Shown here: positions 40,581-51,244 of the stretch, piece by piece
How positions within the stretch are numbered: position 1 is the stretch's first letter
How the letters are laid out: the number at the start of each line of letters is the position of its first letter
Assembly (NCBI GenBank): GCA_030549335.1
Contig: CM060188.1
Span: 70,896,696-70,960,695 of the forward strand
DNA length: 64,000 bases
DNA from: Pontederia crassipes
Lineage: Eukaryota > Streptophyta > Magnoliopsida > Commelinales > Pontederiaceae
Direction: 5' to 3'
Position numbers and translations under genes: made by a program
Notes under the pieces: generated by a model
What the model was told of the DNA's origin: nothing
What the model saw: the letters and a program-made list of their open reading frames with translations, nothing else
The model's database searches: none

Positions 40581-43500
40581 ATGGAGGCGGCGATTTGCAG
40601 GAGCGAGGATAATGGGGCTGCTTCCCTCTGCTCCGTGGTGGAATCGCTTGCAACGGAGATCATTTTGGCTGCTCAAAGGTCCCTCCTTTGTCTTCTCCTG
40701 GCGGTAAGATGCTTGTATTTCAACTTTTTTAGTCCGTTGCTCTTCTTAGGAGAGATAAATATGGATCTTGGGAGCATGGATGGTGTAGCTATCTAGTTAT
40801 CTGTTTGTGTTAATGTAATTATGTAGGGCTTGTTGCTTATGACATAAAGGTGAATATTTAGTCTTGTTTTGTATTGTCACGAAGTGATTTCTTTGTACCA
40901 TATTCCTAGCAACATTATTATTTCGTTGATTGCGTAAAGGTATTGTTTCTGCTATATTTACATAGGGATCTGTTACTTTTATCTAAGCCATGTTTCATAT
41001 TAGCATTCTTGTATGATATGTTTTATAAGGTAATTTTTTGGGCTGCAGTAATTTATAGCACAAAAGAACAAGTTTCCGACCAATTAAGGAAAAATAAGGA
41101 ACTTATATATTTGATTATGGGGAATTTTCCTTCTATAAGATTGAAATTTTGAAGCAACTACAGCTTTTATGTTTTTTTTGTCTGTCTGTGAGTTCGGTAA
41201 TAATTGTTAGCTTCCATATGTTTCAATGAAAACAGCTTTTAGGAAGTGAATTTTAAAGAAATGAATACTGAGAGTAATTTTTAATGTTCCACTGTATATC
41301 ATAATAAGTGGAATTTTTGACTTAATTACTGCGTGATGAGAGAATGCAAGAGGAAATTTTTTTTACATATTTTGAGAAAACAAACCCTAAACATTTTCCT
41401 CACTTATTTCCTAGTTTTGACAAAGTCAGAAGTGATCCTCCATTGATCTTTTTTCCCCAAGCATAGGGAAGTGCATTGACTACATTAGTGCAATCCATTT
41501 TCCCAAGTGAACTCAGCCTTAGTTTCCTTTTCTTTTACTTCCTTTCTTTGTATTCTAGCTTTTAGCTGCTAGATTTTCTCTTTGCGATTCTCCATTTCTT
41601 TATTTATTATTTTATGATTTTAACTGTACATTATGTACAATCTCATTTAGAAGTATAAAATGATTATCCCATTGCAATCTCTTTTTTTTAGGAGACCCGT
41701 TAGAATCCTAGGAGGTCATAATTGGCGCTTCATGAGTGCAATCCATTTTCCCAAGTGAACTCAGTCTTAGTTTCCTTTTTCTTTTACTTCCTTTCTTTGT
41801 ATTTTAGCTTTTAGCTACTAGATTTTCTCTTTGCGACTCTCCATTTCTTTATTTATTCTTTTATGATTTCATATGTGCATTCTGTACAATCTCATTTAGA
41901 AGTATAAAATGATTATCCCATTGCAATACCTTTTTTTTAGAGGAGACCCGTTGTAATCTTAGGGGGTCATAATTGGCGCTTCATGATTTTCCTAATGTGC
42001 TGGTTTTCAGGACATTTGATTTTCACCCTCTGATTTTTTTAGCTTTGTTTCTCTATTGGACTTGGCACATCCAAGATTTTTAGGGCTATTGGTTGGCCAC
42101 AAGCCTACAATGTTCCTCAGTGTTGACTAATTGCTTTCATAAAACTCTACAAACCTGTTATGCTGTATTTTTTTGGGCATGCATACTACTGCTTTATTGG
42201 AGTTGCATCAACTTATTATTGGTCAGCTACTGTTGGCTTTTAATTATCTTACTGACAATTATTACCTTCTGTATTATTTAAATTTGGAAGTCGTGTATAT
42301 TGGGTTCATATGGAATTGAAATGTACATTTTTTTTCTAGCATGCTATTTTATTTTTCAATTTAGTTTTTAGTGATAAATTTATACTTCAATCTAACTGTT
42401 GTTCATTGAACTTATCAATATGTTGCTTTGTATTTTCCTTTTCCCCTGGCATTATCTAACATGTCGGTATGGTACAATAAAATTAGTTATGTTTGTACAA
42501 TAGAATTAATTCTACCAGGAAAATTTATCACGACAAAGAAAAGAATTTGAGGAAATTATCTATCATATTTGATGCCTTGGATCTGTAGTCATCCAGGTGA
42601 AAATTTTGATGCTGAATATCACAATCTGGTTTTAATGTTTATTTCCATTTGTGTTGTAGATATTAACCTCTTTGCTATCTTCTTAATTTGCTCTTTCGAA
42701 ATCTTTTTAAGCTTTAACTGTACCTTTATTAGTCAATAATTGTTGGAAACAATACAATTGGAATGTATATACACATACCAGCTGGATGGCTACAACTTTT
42801 CTAGTCATTCTTTTCATTCTCAATATGTTGTGTATGCATGTAGGAATAGGAGTTGCATTTGTGAACATCCTTTGGCTTCGTTCCTTCAAATTTTTTGCGA
42901 TTTTATGCATACTTGGTATGTTTATTTGTTTTGTTGCTATACTTGAATGACTAATCCAATACCTAATTGTCCTTTGCTCTTTAGAAATGAACGAGTTTAA
43001 TATTTTATTTCAATAACTTTTTTGGTCGTATTTCTATGATATTGATTTACTTGCCATACTTTATACTCATGTGAAATATTAAGCAATGTTGTGTCAGTAC
43101 CATGGATAAGTGGATGAATGATCATCGGGGAAAAATATTTTGAAGGCTTTAGAGTTGGTTTTATTTCATGTATTGATTTGAAAGAGTACTTGTGTAAACT
43201 AATCTTCTGCTGTCTATTCAAATTATAGGTGGGCTCCACGTCAAATGGAAGTGAACAGTATGAAGTGATTCATGAGTAGGATCTTGTTTTACTTAAAATG
43301 TCTGGTACCCTTTCCATACATAAGTATCAAAATGTTCTTATTCCCTGTTTTCTGTCTGAAGGATATTGGCTAGAAGCAAAGCTGAGCGAGTTCCTGAAAA
43401 TAAGGATGATGTTGAGTCGGATGATGATGAAGACGAAGATGATGACGAAGAAGATGGAGATGATCAAGATGGCGATGATGGAGGTGACGATGATGATGTC

Positions 43501-43692
43501 TCAGGAGATGAAGATAATGAAGGAGATGACGATGACCCTGAGGCCAATGGCGAAGGGGGAAGTGACGAGGATGATGACGATGACGATGATGATGATGAAG
43601 GTGATGAAGATGATGAAGACGGTGAAGATGATGACGAGGAAGAGGAGGATGAGGAGGACCTACCCCAGCCACCTTCCAAGAAGAAGAAGTAA
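40581..43692 (+). CDS. Small highly acidic (Asp/Glu-rich) protein, nucleolin-like composition
   Basis: There are two coding exons, 40581-40678 and 43362-43692, joined in phase (CAA AG|G ATA), giving 142 residues. A leader intron is likely from the donor CCGG|GTAAGA (40451) to the acceptor TTTTGCAG (40578), so the ATG sits two bases into its exon. The N-terminal 33 residues (MEAAICRSEDNGAASLCSVV ...) form a helix-prone conserved-looking segment. ARSKAERVPENKDDVE follows. The remaining residues are almost entirely D, E and G and end in a basic PPSKKKK tail that could be a nuclear localisation signal. Similar plant proteins are annotated only by composition (for example 'prostatic spermine-binding-like'), and no molecular function is established. 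Acidic nuclear proteins often bind histones or basic ribosomal proteins, but that is inference here. Confidence 0.82.
41487..41986. repeat. Tandem duplication inside the intron of the acidic-protein gene
   Basis: Two units of about 250 bases (41487-41734 and 41735-41986) begin AGTGCAATCCATTTTCCC and end ATTGGCGCTTCATGA. They differ at few positions, so the duplication is fairly recent. Confidence 0.92.
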
Positions 43693-45039
43693 ACCCTGTT
43701 TTGATGTTACATTTATTTCTTGTACTCGTGGTTTAAATTGGCTAGTGTTCTTAGATGATAGCTTTGATGTGGTTTTAGTTGGTTTCTTCATAGATTTGGG
43801 GTAAAACGGATATTACATCCTTGTGAACTAACCTATGTTTTTTTTCTTTGTCGTTATCTAAATTGTCATATTGTGTTGGGTGCTCAATGTATTTGGAGGG
43901 ATCATTTTACTTTGTGTATTGGCATCCATATTATTTTCCCTCGTTGGAATTTGCCGAAAATGTAGTGATATATCTTAGTTCTCTTGCAGACTTTTTTGGG
44001 TTCATCCTTCAGAAATTTGATCTTTGTAACCATTTCCTGTTTTTTGGGGGTTCAACCCAATTCCCTTGCAACTCTTTGGATGATCTTCTCTGTCTGAAAA
44101 GTATAAAGAATAATAAAATTTATTTTGAAGAATGTAAATATTCTTCTTATGTTCTTATTCTTCTTTGATAATCTTCATCCAAACGGCCCTCGGTTTCTTA
44201 TTAGCTCCCTCCACTCCAATCCAAGATCCTCCGACTTGCTCGCGTCCGGCTAAACCAAGTGATCCATCACCACCGGCATCAAAGTTCAAACTCCATCTTG
44301 AGTTAAAACAAATCAACTCCCCAATGCAAACTCTTTTGCTAATTGAACCACTCGATTGCTCTTGTGATGGTGAGCTGTTAGATCTCCTACTTCCAAAGAT
44401 TAAAAATTATCTATGCCTCTCTGCAGTGCACTAAAAATCTGTACTAGAAAGAATAATATATACTTATAACACTTGGGTCAAATATAATATTCCTTGAAAT
44501 CTAAAAAAAGGGAAGATTTTGAAGATCCAGCTTTCCTTTTGCGAGTATTTGCCCAGGGCACATGTCAATCTCAAAGCAAATTAGTAGTCGACAAAAGCAA
44601 TTGGAAATTTCGGCTCCAAAAAAAATTGGAAATTTCCTGTATAATTGACAAAAACTAACATAGCCTCGCCATCAACAGCAGAACAAAGGAAAGATTTTTA
44701 TCATATTATCCCAAAGTTACAACCAAATTGAGGGTACTAATGTTTAATTATGAGTCCCAATATTAGCGAAACTTAAAACTCACTTCAAAAAGAAAACATA
44801 ATCTAATTTATATCTTTATGACATTCTTTTATCTTTTAAATATTGGATTTTGTTTTATTTTTATGGAATTTTGTTTCATTTGAATTTCTTTGTATATATA
44901 TTAGGTATATGACATTCATTTTCTTTGATTTCCTGATGATTTGACATTATGAAGATAGATAGGTCCTTACCTTAGAGTCAACAATGAGACTAGATTAACA
45001 CCTGATGCATAGTTTCATGGTACAAATATATGACATACA
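43693..45039. other. 3' UTR of the acidic-protein gene and intergenic DNA
   Basis: The first 450 bases or so are probably its 3' UTR. A GC-richer patch at 44180-44440 contains open frames on the plus strand but shows no recognisable family. Confidence 0.5.
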
Positions 45040-46020
45040 TACCATGAGGATAGAAAGCCACAAGTCAATGCATACCTCGAGGATGAGGTTATCCCTACAA
45101 TCTCAGCAGACTCAAGGTCGGTTGCTAAACTCTTTAAAGATATAATATTTCTAAGGTTTGGGATGCCGAGATTGGTTATTAGTGATGGAGGATCACACTT
45201 TATCGAACGGAGTTTTGAAAAATTACTGCTCAAATATGGGATCAAGCATCGAATTTCTACCGCTTATCACCCTCAAACCAACGGGCAAGCAGAAGTCTCA
45301 AATAGAGAGATCAAACTAATTCTCGAGAAAACTGTTTCAATAACCAGGAAGGATTTGAGCCTGAAACTCAATGAAGCACTGTGGGCATATCGGACTGCAT
45401 ATAAAACATCAATTGGGACAACACCATTCAAGCTGATTTATGGCAAACATTGTCACCTACCGGTGGAATTAGAACATAAGACTTTTTGAGCAATTAAAAC
45501 ACTGAACTATGATTTCCAAGCAGCCTTTGGAAAATGTTTATTGCAGCTCAAGCTAGATGAATTGAGATTAGATGCTTATAACAACTCTCACATCTATAAA
45601 GAAAGAACAAAGAAGTGGCATGATATGCACATATTGAGAAGGAGCTTTAAAGAGGGCGACCATGTTCTGTTATTTAACTCCCGACTACGACTTTTCCCGA
45701 AAAGTTAAGAACGTGATGGTCTGGACCGTTTATCATCGAAAAAATATACCACGATGGTGCAGTGGATATCAAAAATAATAATTCAGAAATCTTCAAGGTC
45801 AATGGGCAAAGATTGAAACGTTACAATCCAGGTGCAGTAAGGTCCGAAGAAGTAATACATCTGCAATCGGACCACTAAAAGAAATAAGATTGAGCCAACG
45901 ATGTTAAAAAAAGGCGCTACAGGGAGGCAACCCAACCTAATAAATGGTCAGCAGCCACGTCAGCATCCACAAGGTCAGAAGTATTAGAAAAAAATACCTG
46001 AAAATACACTTTTTAGATTT
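45040..46020 (+). pseudogene. Ty3/gypsy integrase fragment
   Basis: The frame from about 45070 reads [18 protein letters not shown] and continues with [34 protein letters not shown] and [16 protein letters not shown]. These are integrase core and GPY-type motifs of plant Ty3/gypsy elements, most like the Athila/Tat group. A stop at 45489 and frameshifts downstream (LLFNSRLRLFP near 45670; later KVNGQRLKRYNPG near 45800) show decay. The rest of pol and gag and both LTRs are absent nearby, so this is an orphan fragment. Confidence 0.85.
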
Positions 46021-47639
46021 AGTTGAGAATCCCAACAGAATCTAATACTATATCTATCCAAACATCCATTTTTCCAAGTTCCACACGAACTCCCTCATGC
46101 CGCTTCATTTTCCCACCCGATCGACTAATCCTTACCTCAACACTTGTCGTCTCTCAGCTACCTCTCGAAATCCCTAACAGTGCTCCACCGTCCTCCGAGA
46201 AAACTCTGCCATCCTCCACCCCTACGATCACCGATATTTTCAACCTACCAACCGACAATATGAAGAGAACCCGTACATCGTCTGAATCCCCGATCAACAA
46301 TTTGTCTAGAAAGTCACATCTAGCAGAGTCAATGCATGCTTTTTTCCAGAACTCATGTCAAGTTAGTTGTTTTAAACACATTCACAAGTACTTTAAAATT
46401 ATATGCTCCTTTTTTTATTTTCCTCCTCCGCACAATCACATAAGAACACACGAGATACGAAATAGAATACACGAGATACGAAATAATTCAATCATCATAA
46501 AATTTATATAAAAAACTTCAATACAAAATAAGAAAAAAAATCTTAAAATAGTTTAGATTTAAAAAAATCTGACCCGTGGAGGGATCCCTCTTAGACCCTC
46601 CTTCGCGGCCTCCACTAGTGAAAATCATGATTACATAGGAATCCATACAGAGTTACAATTGTATTGATATTCAAGGCATTGTCAACACTCACGTTTGACA
46701 TTTTCTTCTGATAATGGTGTCGGCCGGCCGCCATTCTTTTGGTGAGAGACTACCCTGCTCCAGCCGAAGTGATTTGCGGAGTCGCATCTCGTATGATTGC
46801 ACTATGATCAAGACCGACACTCTCCTCTCACGAAATGGCTTCTATCATCTTTTCCAACTTTATTTTCAAATTTTACTTTCTAACTAAATTATCTTATAAC
46901 TTTTAACTTATTTCACTGACTACTTGTATATTTAATATTTTTTTGTTGACGCAGAAGATTAAAAATAATAACCAGATAAATATAAAATAATAAATTATTA
47001 TTAAAATACAAAAAAGTAGGTGGCGAGGGAGAGGGGCGCCCTTGAATGTCCATTTATTTTGTTTTTCTAATCATGTTTATGAAATTTTAATATTTATTTT
47101 ATTATTTTTAGTGCATCTTGTTAGCAAAAAATCGACAAACTGACAATATCCGATCAGAGTATTAGTTAGTGAAATAATTTTTGTAAGTTAAAAATTGGAG
47201 GACGAAAAGTTTCATTAGAAAGTCGAAGTTGAAATAGGATGAAATTGAGGGGTATTTCCTAAAATGTATCCGCATTTGTGGCATTCTTCAAGCTTGGTGT
47301 CGTTGTTTCCTTTACATCCGCTGCCACTGTTCTTGTGTCTGCGGCTGCTCTCTTATCTGGTGGAGTGACATCTTTCTCTGTTCCGGCATTTGCGAAGTGA
47401 AGTGGCCTCTTTCTCTTTCTCTTGTCATACCTTAACATCTGGTTTCTTCATTGAAGCAAATTCTGAATCCCGCTATCAGTGAAAGCTAAAGCTCATCTCA
47501 CAAGGAAGAATGAAAACCTTTTCTTTAAAGGAAAGCAATATTTATTTTAGCAGCAGAAGAAAGCAAAGATTCATCATGTTCTCTCGAAGTTATACATCCA
47601 CAGTGCCAAATTGAGGGTATCAATGTTTACTCACATCTG
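46021..47639. other. Intergenic DNA, possibly further retroelement remains
   Basis: A plus-strand frame at 46023-46511 is Ser/Thr/Pro-rich and follows the integrase fragment, so it could be element sequence, but I do not recognise it. The region 46565-46860 has GC-rich patches with a GTGGAGG/CCTCCAC inverted pair. At about 47270-47400 a short hydrophobic frame ending in TGA stands out from the AT-rich surroundings. Confidence 0.4.
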
Positions 47640-47928
47640 ATTTCATCATTGACGCAATTCCATGTCCCAGCAAAAAAAATCCAGAACAATTAGAAACCCG
47701 GAATAACAATGGCAAATCTTAAAGCTAACTTCAAAATGAAAAAAAAGAAGAGAAAGCTTATTTGAGCAGAAGCTTTGTTTCCATATGACTTTGGGACCTA
47801 TCACATATACTGCATCCATCAAAGAAGTCAACTGTTGGGTGGCCTCGATGGAAGGCAGAACTGTTGGTGGTGCTTTCAACTGCTTCTAGTACTGCAAAGA
47901 AGAGATCTAAGTGGCGTTCTGCAACAAT
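47640..47928 (-). other. Candidate last exon (3' UTR) of the CDC26-TTM3 transcript
   Basis: Immediately after the TTM3 stop is a strong donor (TTAAA|GTGAGT, intron from 49728). The best downstream acceptor I see is TCTTGCAG at 47931-47929, which would make this a 3'-UTR exon behind a 1.8 kb intron. The exon has an open frame from its first base to a stop at 47758-47760. That gives 56 residues, beginning IVAERHLDLFFAVLEAVEST, without similarity I recognise. Whether it is ever translated is unknown. Confidence 0.35.
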
Positions 47929-48573
47929 CTGCAAGATGAACCAATCAAGGTCATCAACAGACTTCTTACTATGTTCTGTTGTTATATTCTTTATGCTCTT
48001 AGCGGTCTAGTTTTCACAGACGCATCATGAACAGCAGAGGTTAGTTAGCTCTACTATTCAATTCGCATCGCCTTGTGACATATATGAGAATAAACTAACA
48101 TCTGTTTAGCCTTCAGTTTGGATGGATTTTAATTTACTTAGATGTATCTTGTATTGAACCACCATCAGAACCATAAAAAATGCATTTTGATTGATAGTCA
48201 GAATATGATTAAGCAATTAAAACAGACTCAATCTTAATGCGGCAGACATGTAATTTCTTTATTATCAGGTAGGTGCCAGATTGTGTAACATTTGGTATTA
48301 ATCATGCAATTACTTACCAGAAAAGAACTTTGTAACTGCAATTGATTATGAAAGGATATGGAGGACTAAAATTTGAATCAAATGGACCTTATATACCATG
48401 TAACAAAATTAAAACATGAGCAAAATTAAAACAAAATCAAAGTGAATCAGTATAGATTGAGAGGTTACTGTGGCAATCAATGACAGCCTAACATCCATTC
48501 GAATTTCTCAAAACAAGAAATGCGTCAAGCCATGTGAGATGATCATCTTCACCAATATCAGTTATGGTAACCA

Positions 48574-48759
48574 ACAACAACAACAACAACAACAAAGCCT
48601 TATCCCACTAGGTGGGGTCGGCTACATGAATCATACGACGCTATATTCGTTGATCCATGTTCATAAGATTCGACAAGATTTTATGCTGGCTGTCGGGGCC
48701 TAACACAACCCTCCTCCTTTATCCGGGCTTGGGACCGGCTATAAAATATAGGCGGAGTT
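48574..48759 (-). mobile_element. Au-type SINE with target-site duplication
   Basis: The element is in minus orientation. A (CAA)n tract, the 3' tail, is at the left. Next is CCCACTAGGTGGGGTCGGCT, the hallmark 3' block of Au SINEs found across flowering plants. The right end is GGCGGAGTT. It is flanked by ATCAGTTATGGTAACCA (48557-48573) and ATCAGTTACGGTAACCA (48760-48776), a 17-base duplication with one mismatch. That supports target-primed insertion of a complete copy. It lies in the presumed TTM3 3'-UTR intron. Confidence 0.9.
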
Positions 48760-49479
48760 ATCAGTTACGGTAACCATTCCAGTTATATGTAGGAACAAGA
48801 GAAATATAATTAATACCAATTCTATAGTTCTTATGCAAATCTAAAATAGATCAAAGTCCTACATAGTTATAAAAATTAAATAAAATTTAGAGTACACAAG
48901 AAATTATGCCCCCCTCAAAAGAGAAAACTTACATGCCAAAAACAATTTGATAAACCACCTAATCAGATACAGAACAAATCCAGTAGGAAAATGACTTTGG
49001 TGATGCTAGTACTAAATGATATAATAATTAGTAGTTATACTTTTGCAAGATAAATAGATGGAAAATTGTGCTCTTTTCAAAGGTTAACAATGCCTCAGAT
49101 TAGCATTTTGGCACATTAATCCTTGCAAGCAACAAACCAGGTCTTTAAACCCAGTGCGCAAAGTATAATTGCCGCAGCTCATGCCATATTTCTGTCATCA
49201 CAGGCATGCAACAGAATCAAATTTTAAACAACCACTTCTGATTCCACTAAAAAATGTGCAAGCACAGCATCTCAAAAATGACATGAAATGAGAGAATATT
49301 ACATATTCATAGAAAGATGGGATATTTCATGCTTAATGGTTCAAAATGATCATATTTTATTGAAAACTCGTAGTCAATAACCAGGAAAAAAAAACAAGAA
49401 AGAGTAGTCATCAGACATCCAAGAGACATGGCATAAAGCACCAAGAAAGTGAAATAAAAAATGAAATTCATATCACAAC

Positions 49480-49625
49480 TAGATTTTCTTTTATTTGGGC
49501 TTGCCTTTTATTTGGTTTCCTAGTTATTTGGCATAAGGTGTCGAGAATGCTATAAATACTCTTGTATGTTAAGATAATAAAAATTTGGATAAGCTCTTAC
49601 ACAACAAAGGTTCTCGCAAAATTAA
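49480..49625 (+). other. Promoter-like, possible LTR remnant
   Basis: The stretch 'TTATTTGGGCTTGCC ... GGTTTCCTAG' followed by CTATAAATACTC and AATAAAAATTTGG has the TATA-box and polyadenylation-signal spacing of a short plant LTR. Ends and family are unresolved. Confidence 0.25.
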
Positions 49626-49729
49626 AAAATATACTTCATGTGATATAATTTATTTGGATTAAAAGATACAATATTTTTCGTCTATACTATATGAATAAAT
49701 GGAAGAAAAAAAGGTCAAGATAACTCACT

Positions 49730-50350
49730 TTAAGGCAGCAACTTCCCTGCCCGGAAAACGGCAAACTTTGATGCGCTCGAATAGGAGTACGGTATCCCGT
49801 TCTCCTTGAGGAATCCTTCGAGCAGCTCTTTGGCCACCTCCGGGTCGGTCGTCTCGCACTCCAACTCGTAGCTCGTCCCGAAGTCATAGCGCGTCTCGTC
49901 GAGCTCCAGCGTCAGCCCTTCCTTCCACCCGTGCACGGCCCTCACGTTGCGGAACCCCCCGAGGCACACGAAAGGCGCCTCCTTTCCCTCCAATCCGAAC
50001 TCCTCGACCACCCTCCGAGCGATCCGTGACGAGCCGGCCATGTCGGCGAGGCGCCAGGGCTCGGCAACGCAGGCGCGGCCGAGGGAGGGTTCGATCTCTT
50101 CCTCGTCCTCCTCAACTCGACTGACGCCGTCTACGAGGCGAGCCTTGGCCTTGAGGGAGAGCACGCATCGGGCGTCGTCGTCGTAGAAGCGGACGCGGAG
50201 GACGGCGAGGCGGGAGGAGAGCTCTCCGGCGGCGCCGTCGAAGAAAATGTTCTCTTGGAGGTGAGTGCGGAGGTGAAAGGCGGCGAGGGCGTCGGAGAGG
50301 CGCTGGTGGGCGGCCGCATCCGGGAGGCGGAGCTTGACCTCGACCTCCAT
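49730..50350 (-). CDS. TTM3: Triphosphate tunnel metalloenzyme 3 (CYTH domain tripolyphosphatase)
   Basis: A single coding exon of 206 residues, close to the roughly 210 of Arabidopsis TTM3. It starts MEVEVKLRLP with the CYTH signature E-x-E-x-K at residues 2-6, and continues with acidic and basic tunnel residues such as RFYDDDARCVLSLKAK, LELDETRYDFGTSYELECE and SASKFAVFRAGKL. The enzyme hydrolyses inorganic tripolyphosphate with Mg or Mn. In Arabidopsis it is translated as the second cistron of the CDC26 mRNA and assists polysome loading of that transcript. Here the ATG lies 11 bases after the CDC26 stop, so the same arrangement holds. A donor site just after the stop suggests a spliced 3' UTR. 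Codon usage is GC-rich, like CDC26. Confidence 0.95.
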   Translation of the reverse strand: MEVEVKLRLPDAAAHQRLSDALAAFHLRTHLQENIFFDGAAGELSSRLAVLRVRFYDDDARCVLSLKAKARLVDGVSRVEEDEEEIEPSLGRACVAEPWRLADMAGSSRIARRVVEEFGLEGKEAPFVCLGGFRNVRAVHGWKEGLTLELDETRYDFGTSYELECETTDPEVAKELLEGFLKENGIPYSYSSASKFAVFRAGKLLP

Positions 50351-50361
50351 TGGGTGAGGGT

Positions 50362-50613
50362 CTAGCTGTGGGGCGGGTGGTGGAGGCCGATGCGGTGGGC
50401 GATGGCGGCGGGGTCGAGCGGGGCGGAGGAGTCGATGAGCTTTTGGAGGGGGAGGGGGTTGGGATTAGGGTTAGGGTTTTGTGGAGGGAGGCGGGATTTG
50501 GAGGAGGAGGAGGCGGCGGCGGCGGCGGCGGCGGCGCGCTGGCGGAGGGCTTCCTCGAGCTCGTCTCTGTCGTCCACCGTCACTTGGATCTTGCTGGGTT
50601 TCCTTCTCAACAT
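50362..50613 (-). CDS. CDC26: CDC26 (APC12), anaphase-promoting complex subunit, upstream cistron
   Basis: Eighty-three residues, starting MLRRKPSKIQVTVDDRDELE, which is the CDC26 N terminus that binds and stabilises the TPR groove of APC6/CDC16. An alanine-rich segment follows (27-34), then serine, an unusual NPNPNPNP run (46-53) and the conserved C-terminal IAHRIGL. CDC26 is part of the ubiquitin ligase that degrades cyclins and securin. The gene is co-linear with TTM3, 11 bases apart, with no room for a separate promoter. Both are therefore expected from one mRNA, as shown for Arabidopsis. Most family members are 55-85 residues, so the length fits. The first ATG of the leader is used. Confidence 0.95.
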   Translation of the reverse strand: MLRRKPSKIQVTVDDRDELEEALRQRAAAAAAAASSSSKSRLPPQNPNPNPNPLPLQKLIDSSAPLDPAAIAHRIGLHHPPHS

Positions 50614-51244
50614 CCCTCTCTCTCCTCTCTCTCTCTCTACCCTCCCCTCTCCGTGAGGCGTGAGCCACAGAACAAAATGCGGGTGAAAGAAAAAGTGGGA
50701 CGAAATAAATTATAATTTTTTTTAAAAAATAAATTATAATTTATCTAATTTTATGCATTGTTAAAAACCTGAAAACAAAAAAAAATCCCGAAAAATATTT
50801 TTAACATGATTCAAAAATAGGATAAGTTTTTAGAAAATATTGTAATTTAAATTAATGCCCCCTAATGAAAATAAAGAGAACCACATTCTAATTTTTCTTA
50901 AAATAAGTAATAATTACAATATTATTTATATTTCTTTAGATAATAATCTAGGTGTGTTCAGTAAGTCGCGTCGACTTGTGAACTCGATGACTCGATCCGA
51001 TCCAAATTTGATCCGAAAGCCTCGACTTTTTTATTTTATTTTTAAATTTTAGTTTTCGGCTTATATTTTGTATAAATAATAAAAAATAAATACGTAAAAT
51101 ATTATTAAATATTTAACACATTATTTTATGTTTTTTAAATAAAATATTCTATAATATTTTTTATATTAAATAAAAAAAATAAGAAAACTTTTTTTAAAAA
51201 AAATAATGGTCTAATAACTCGATCTAGACCCGACTCGGCCCCAT
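50614..51244 (-). promoter_or_regulatory. CDC26-TTM3 leader and promoter
   Basis: A short leader rich in GA/CT (about 50615-50665) precedes CDC26. Upstream, the DNA turns abruptly AT-rich (50700-51240), including GC-poor tracts with TATA-like sequences (TTATAATTT near 50710-50745). The LINE begins at about 51245, so any distal promoter is limited to roughly 600 bases or has been displaced by the element. Confidence 0.4.

Noticed and set aside
43370-43804. Ser-rich, His-rich and Met-rich frames over the acidic exon
   Set aside because: These are shadows of the GAT/GAC/GAG-rich coding exon in other frames.
44165-44434. 89-residue plus frame
   Set aside because: No similarity recognised; may be chance in a GC-richer patch behind the acidic-protein gene.
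50350-50715. Glycine-rich plus frames opposite CDC26
   Set aside because: Antisense shadows of the alanine- and proline-rich CDC26 frame.
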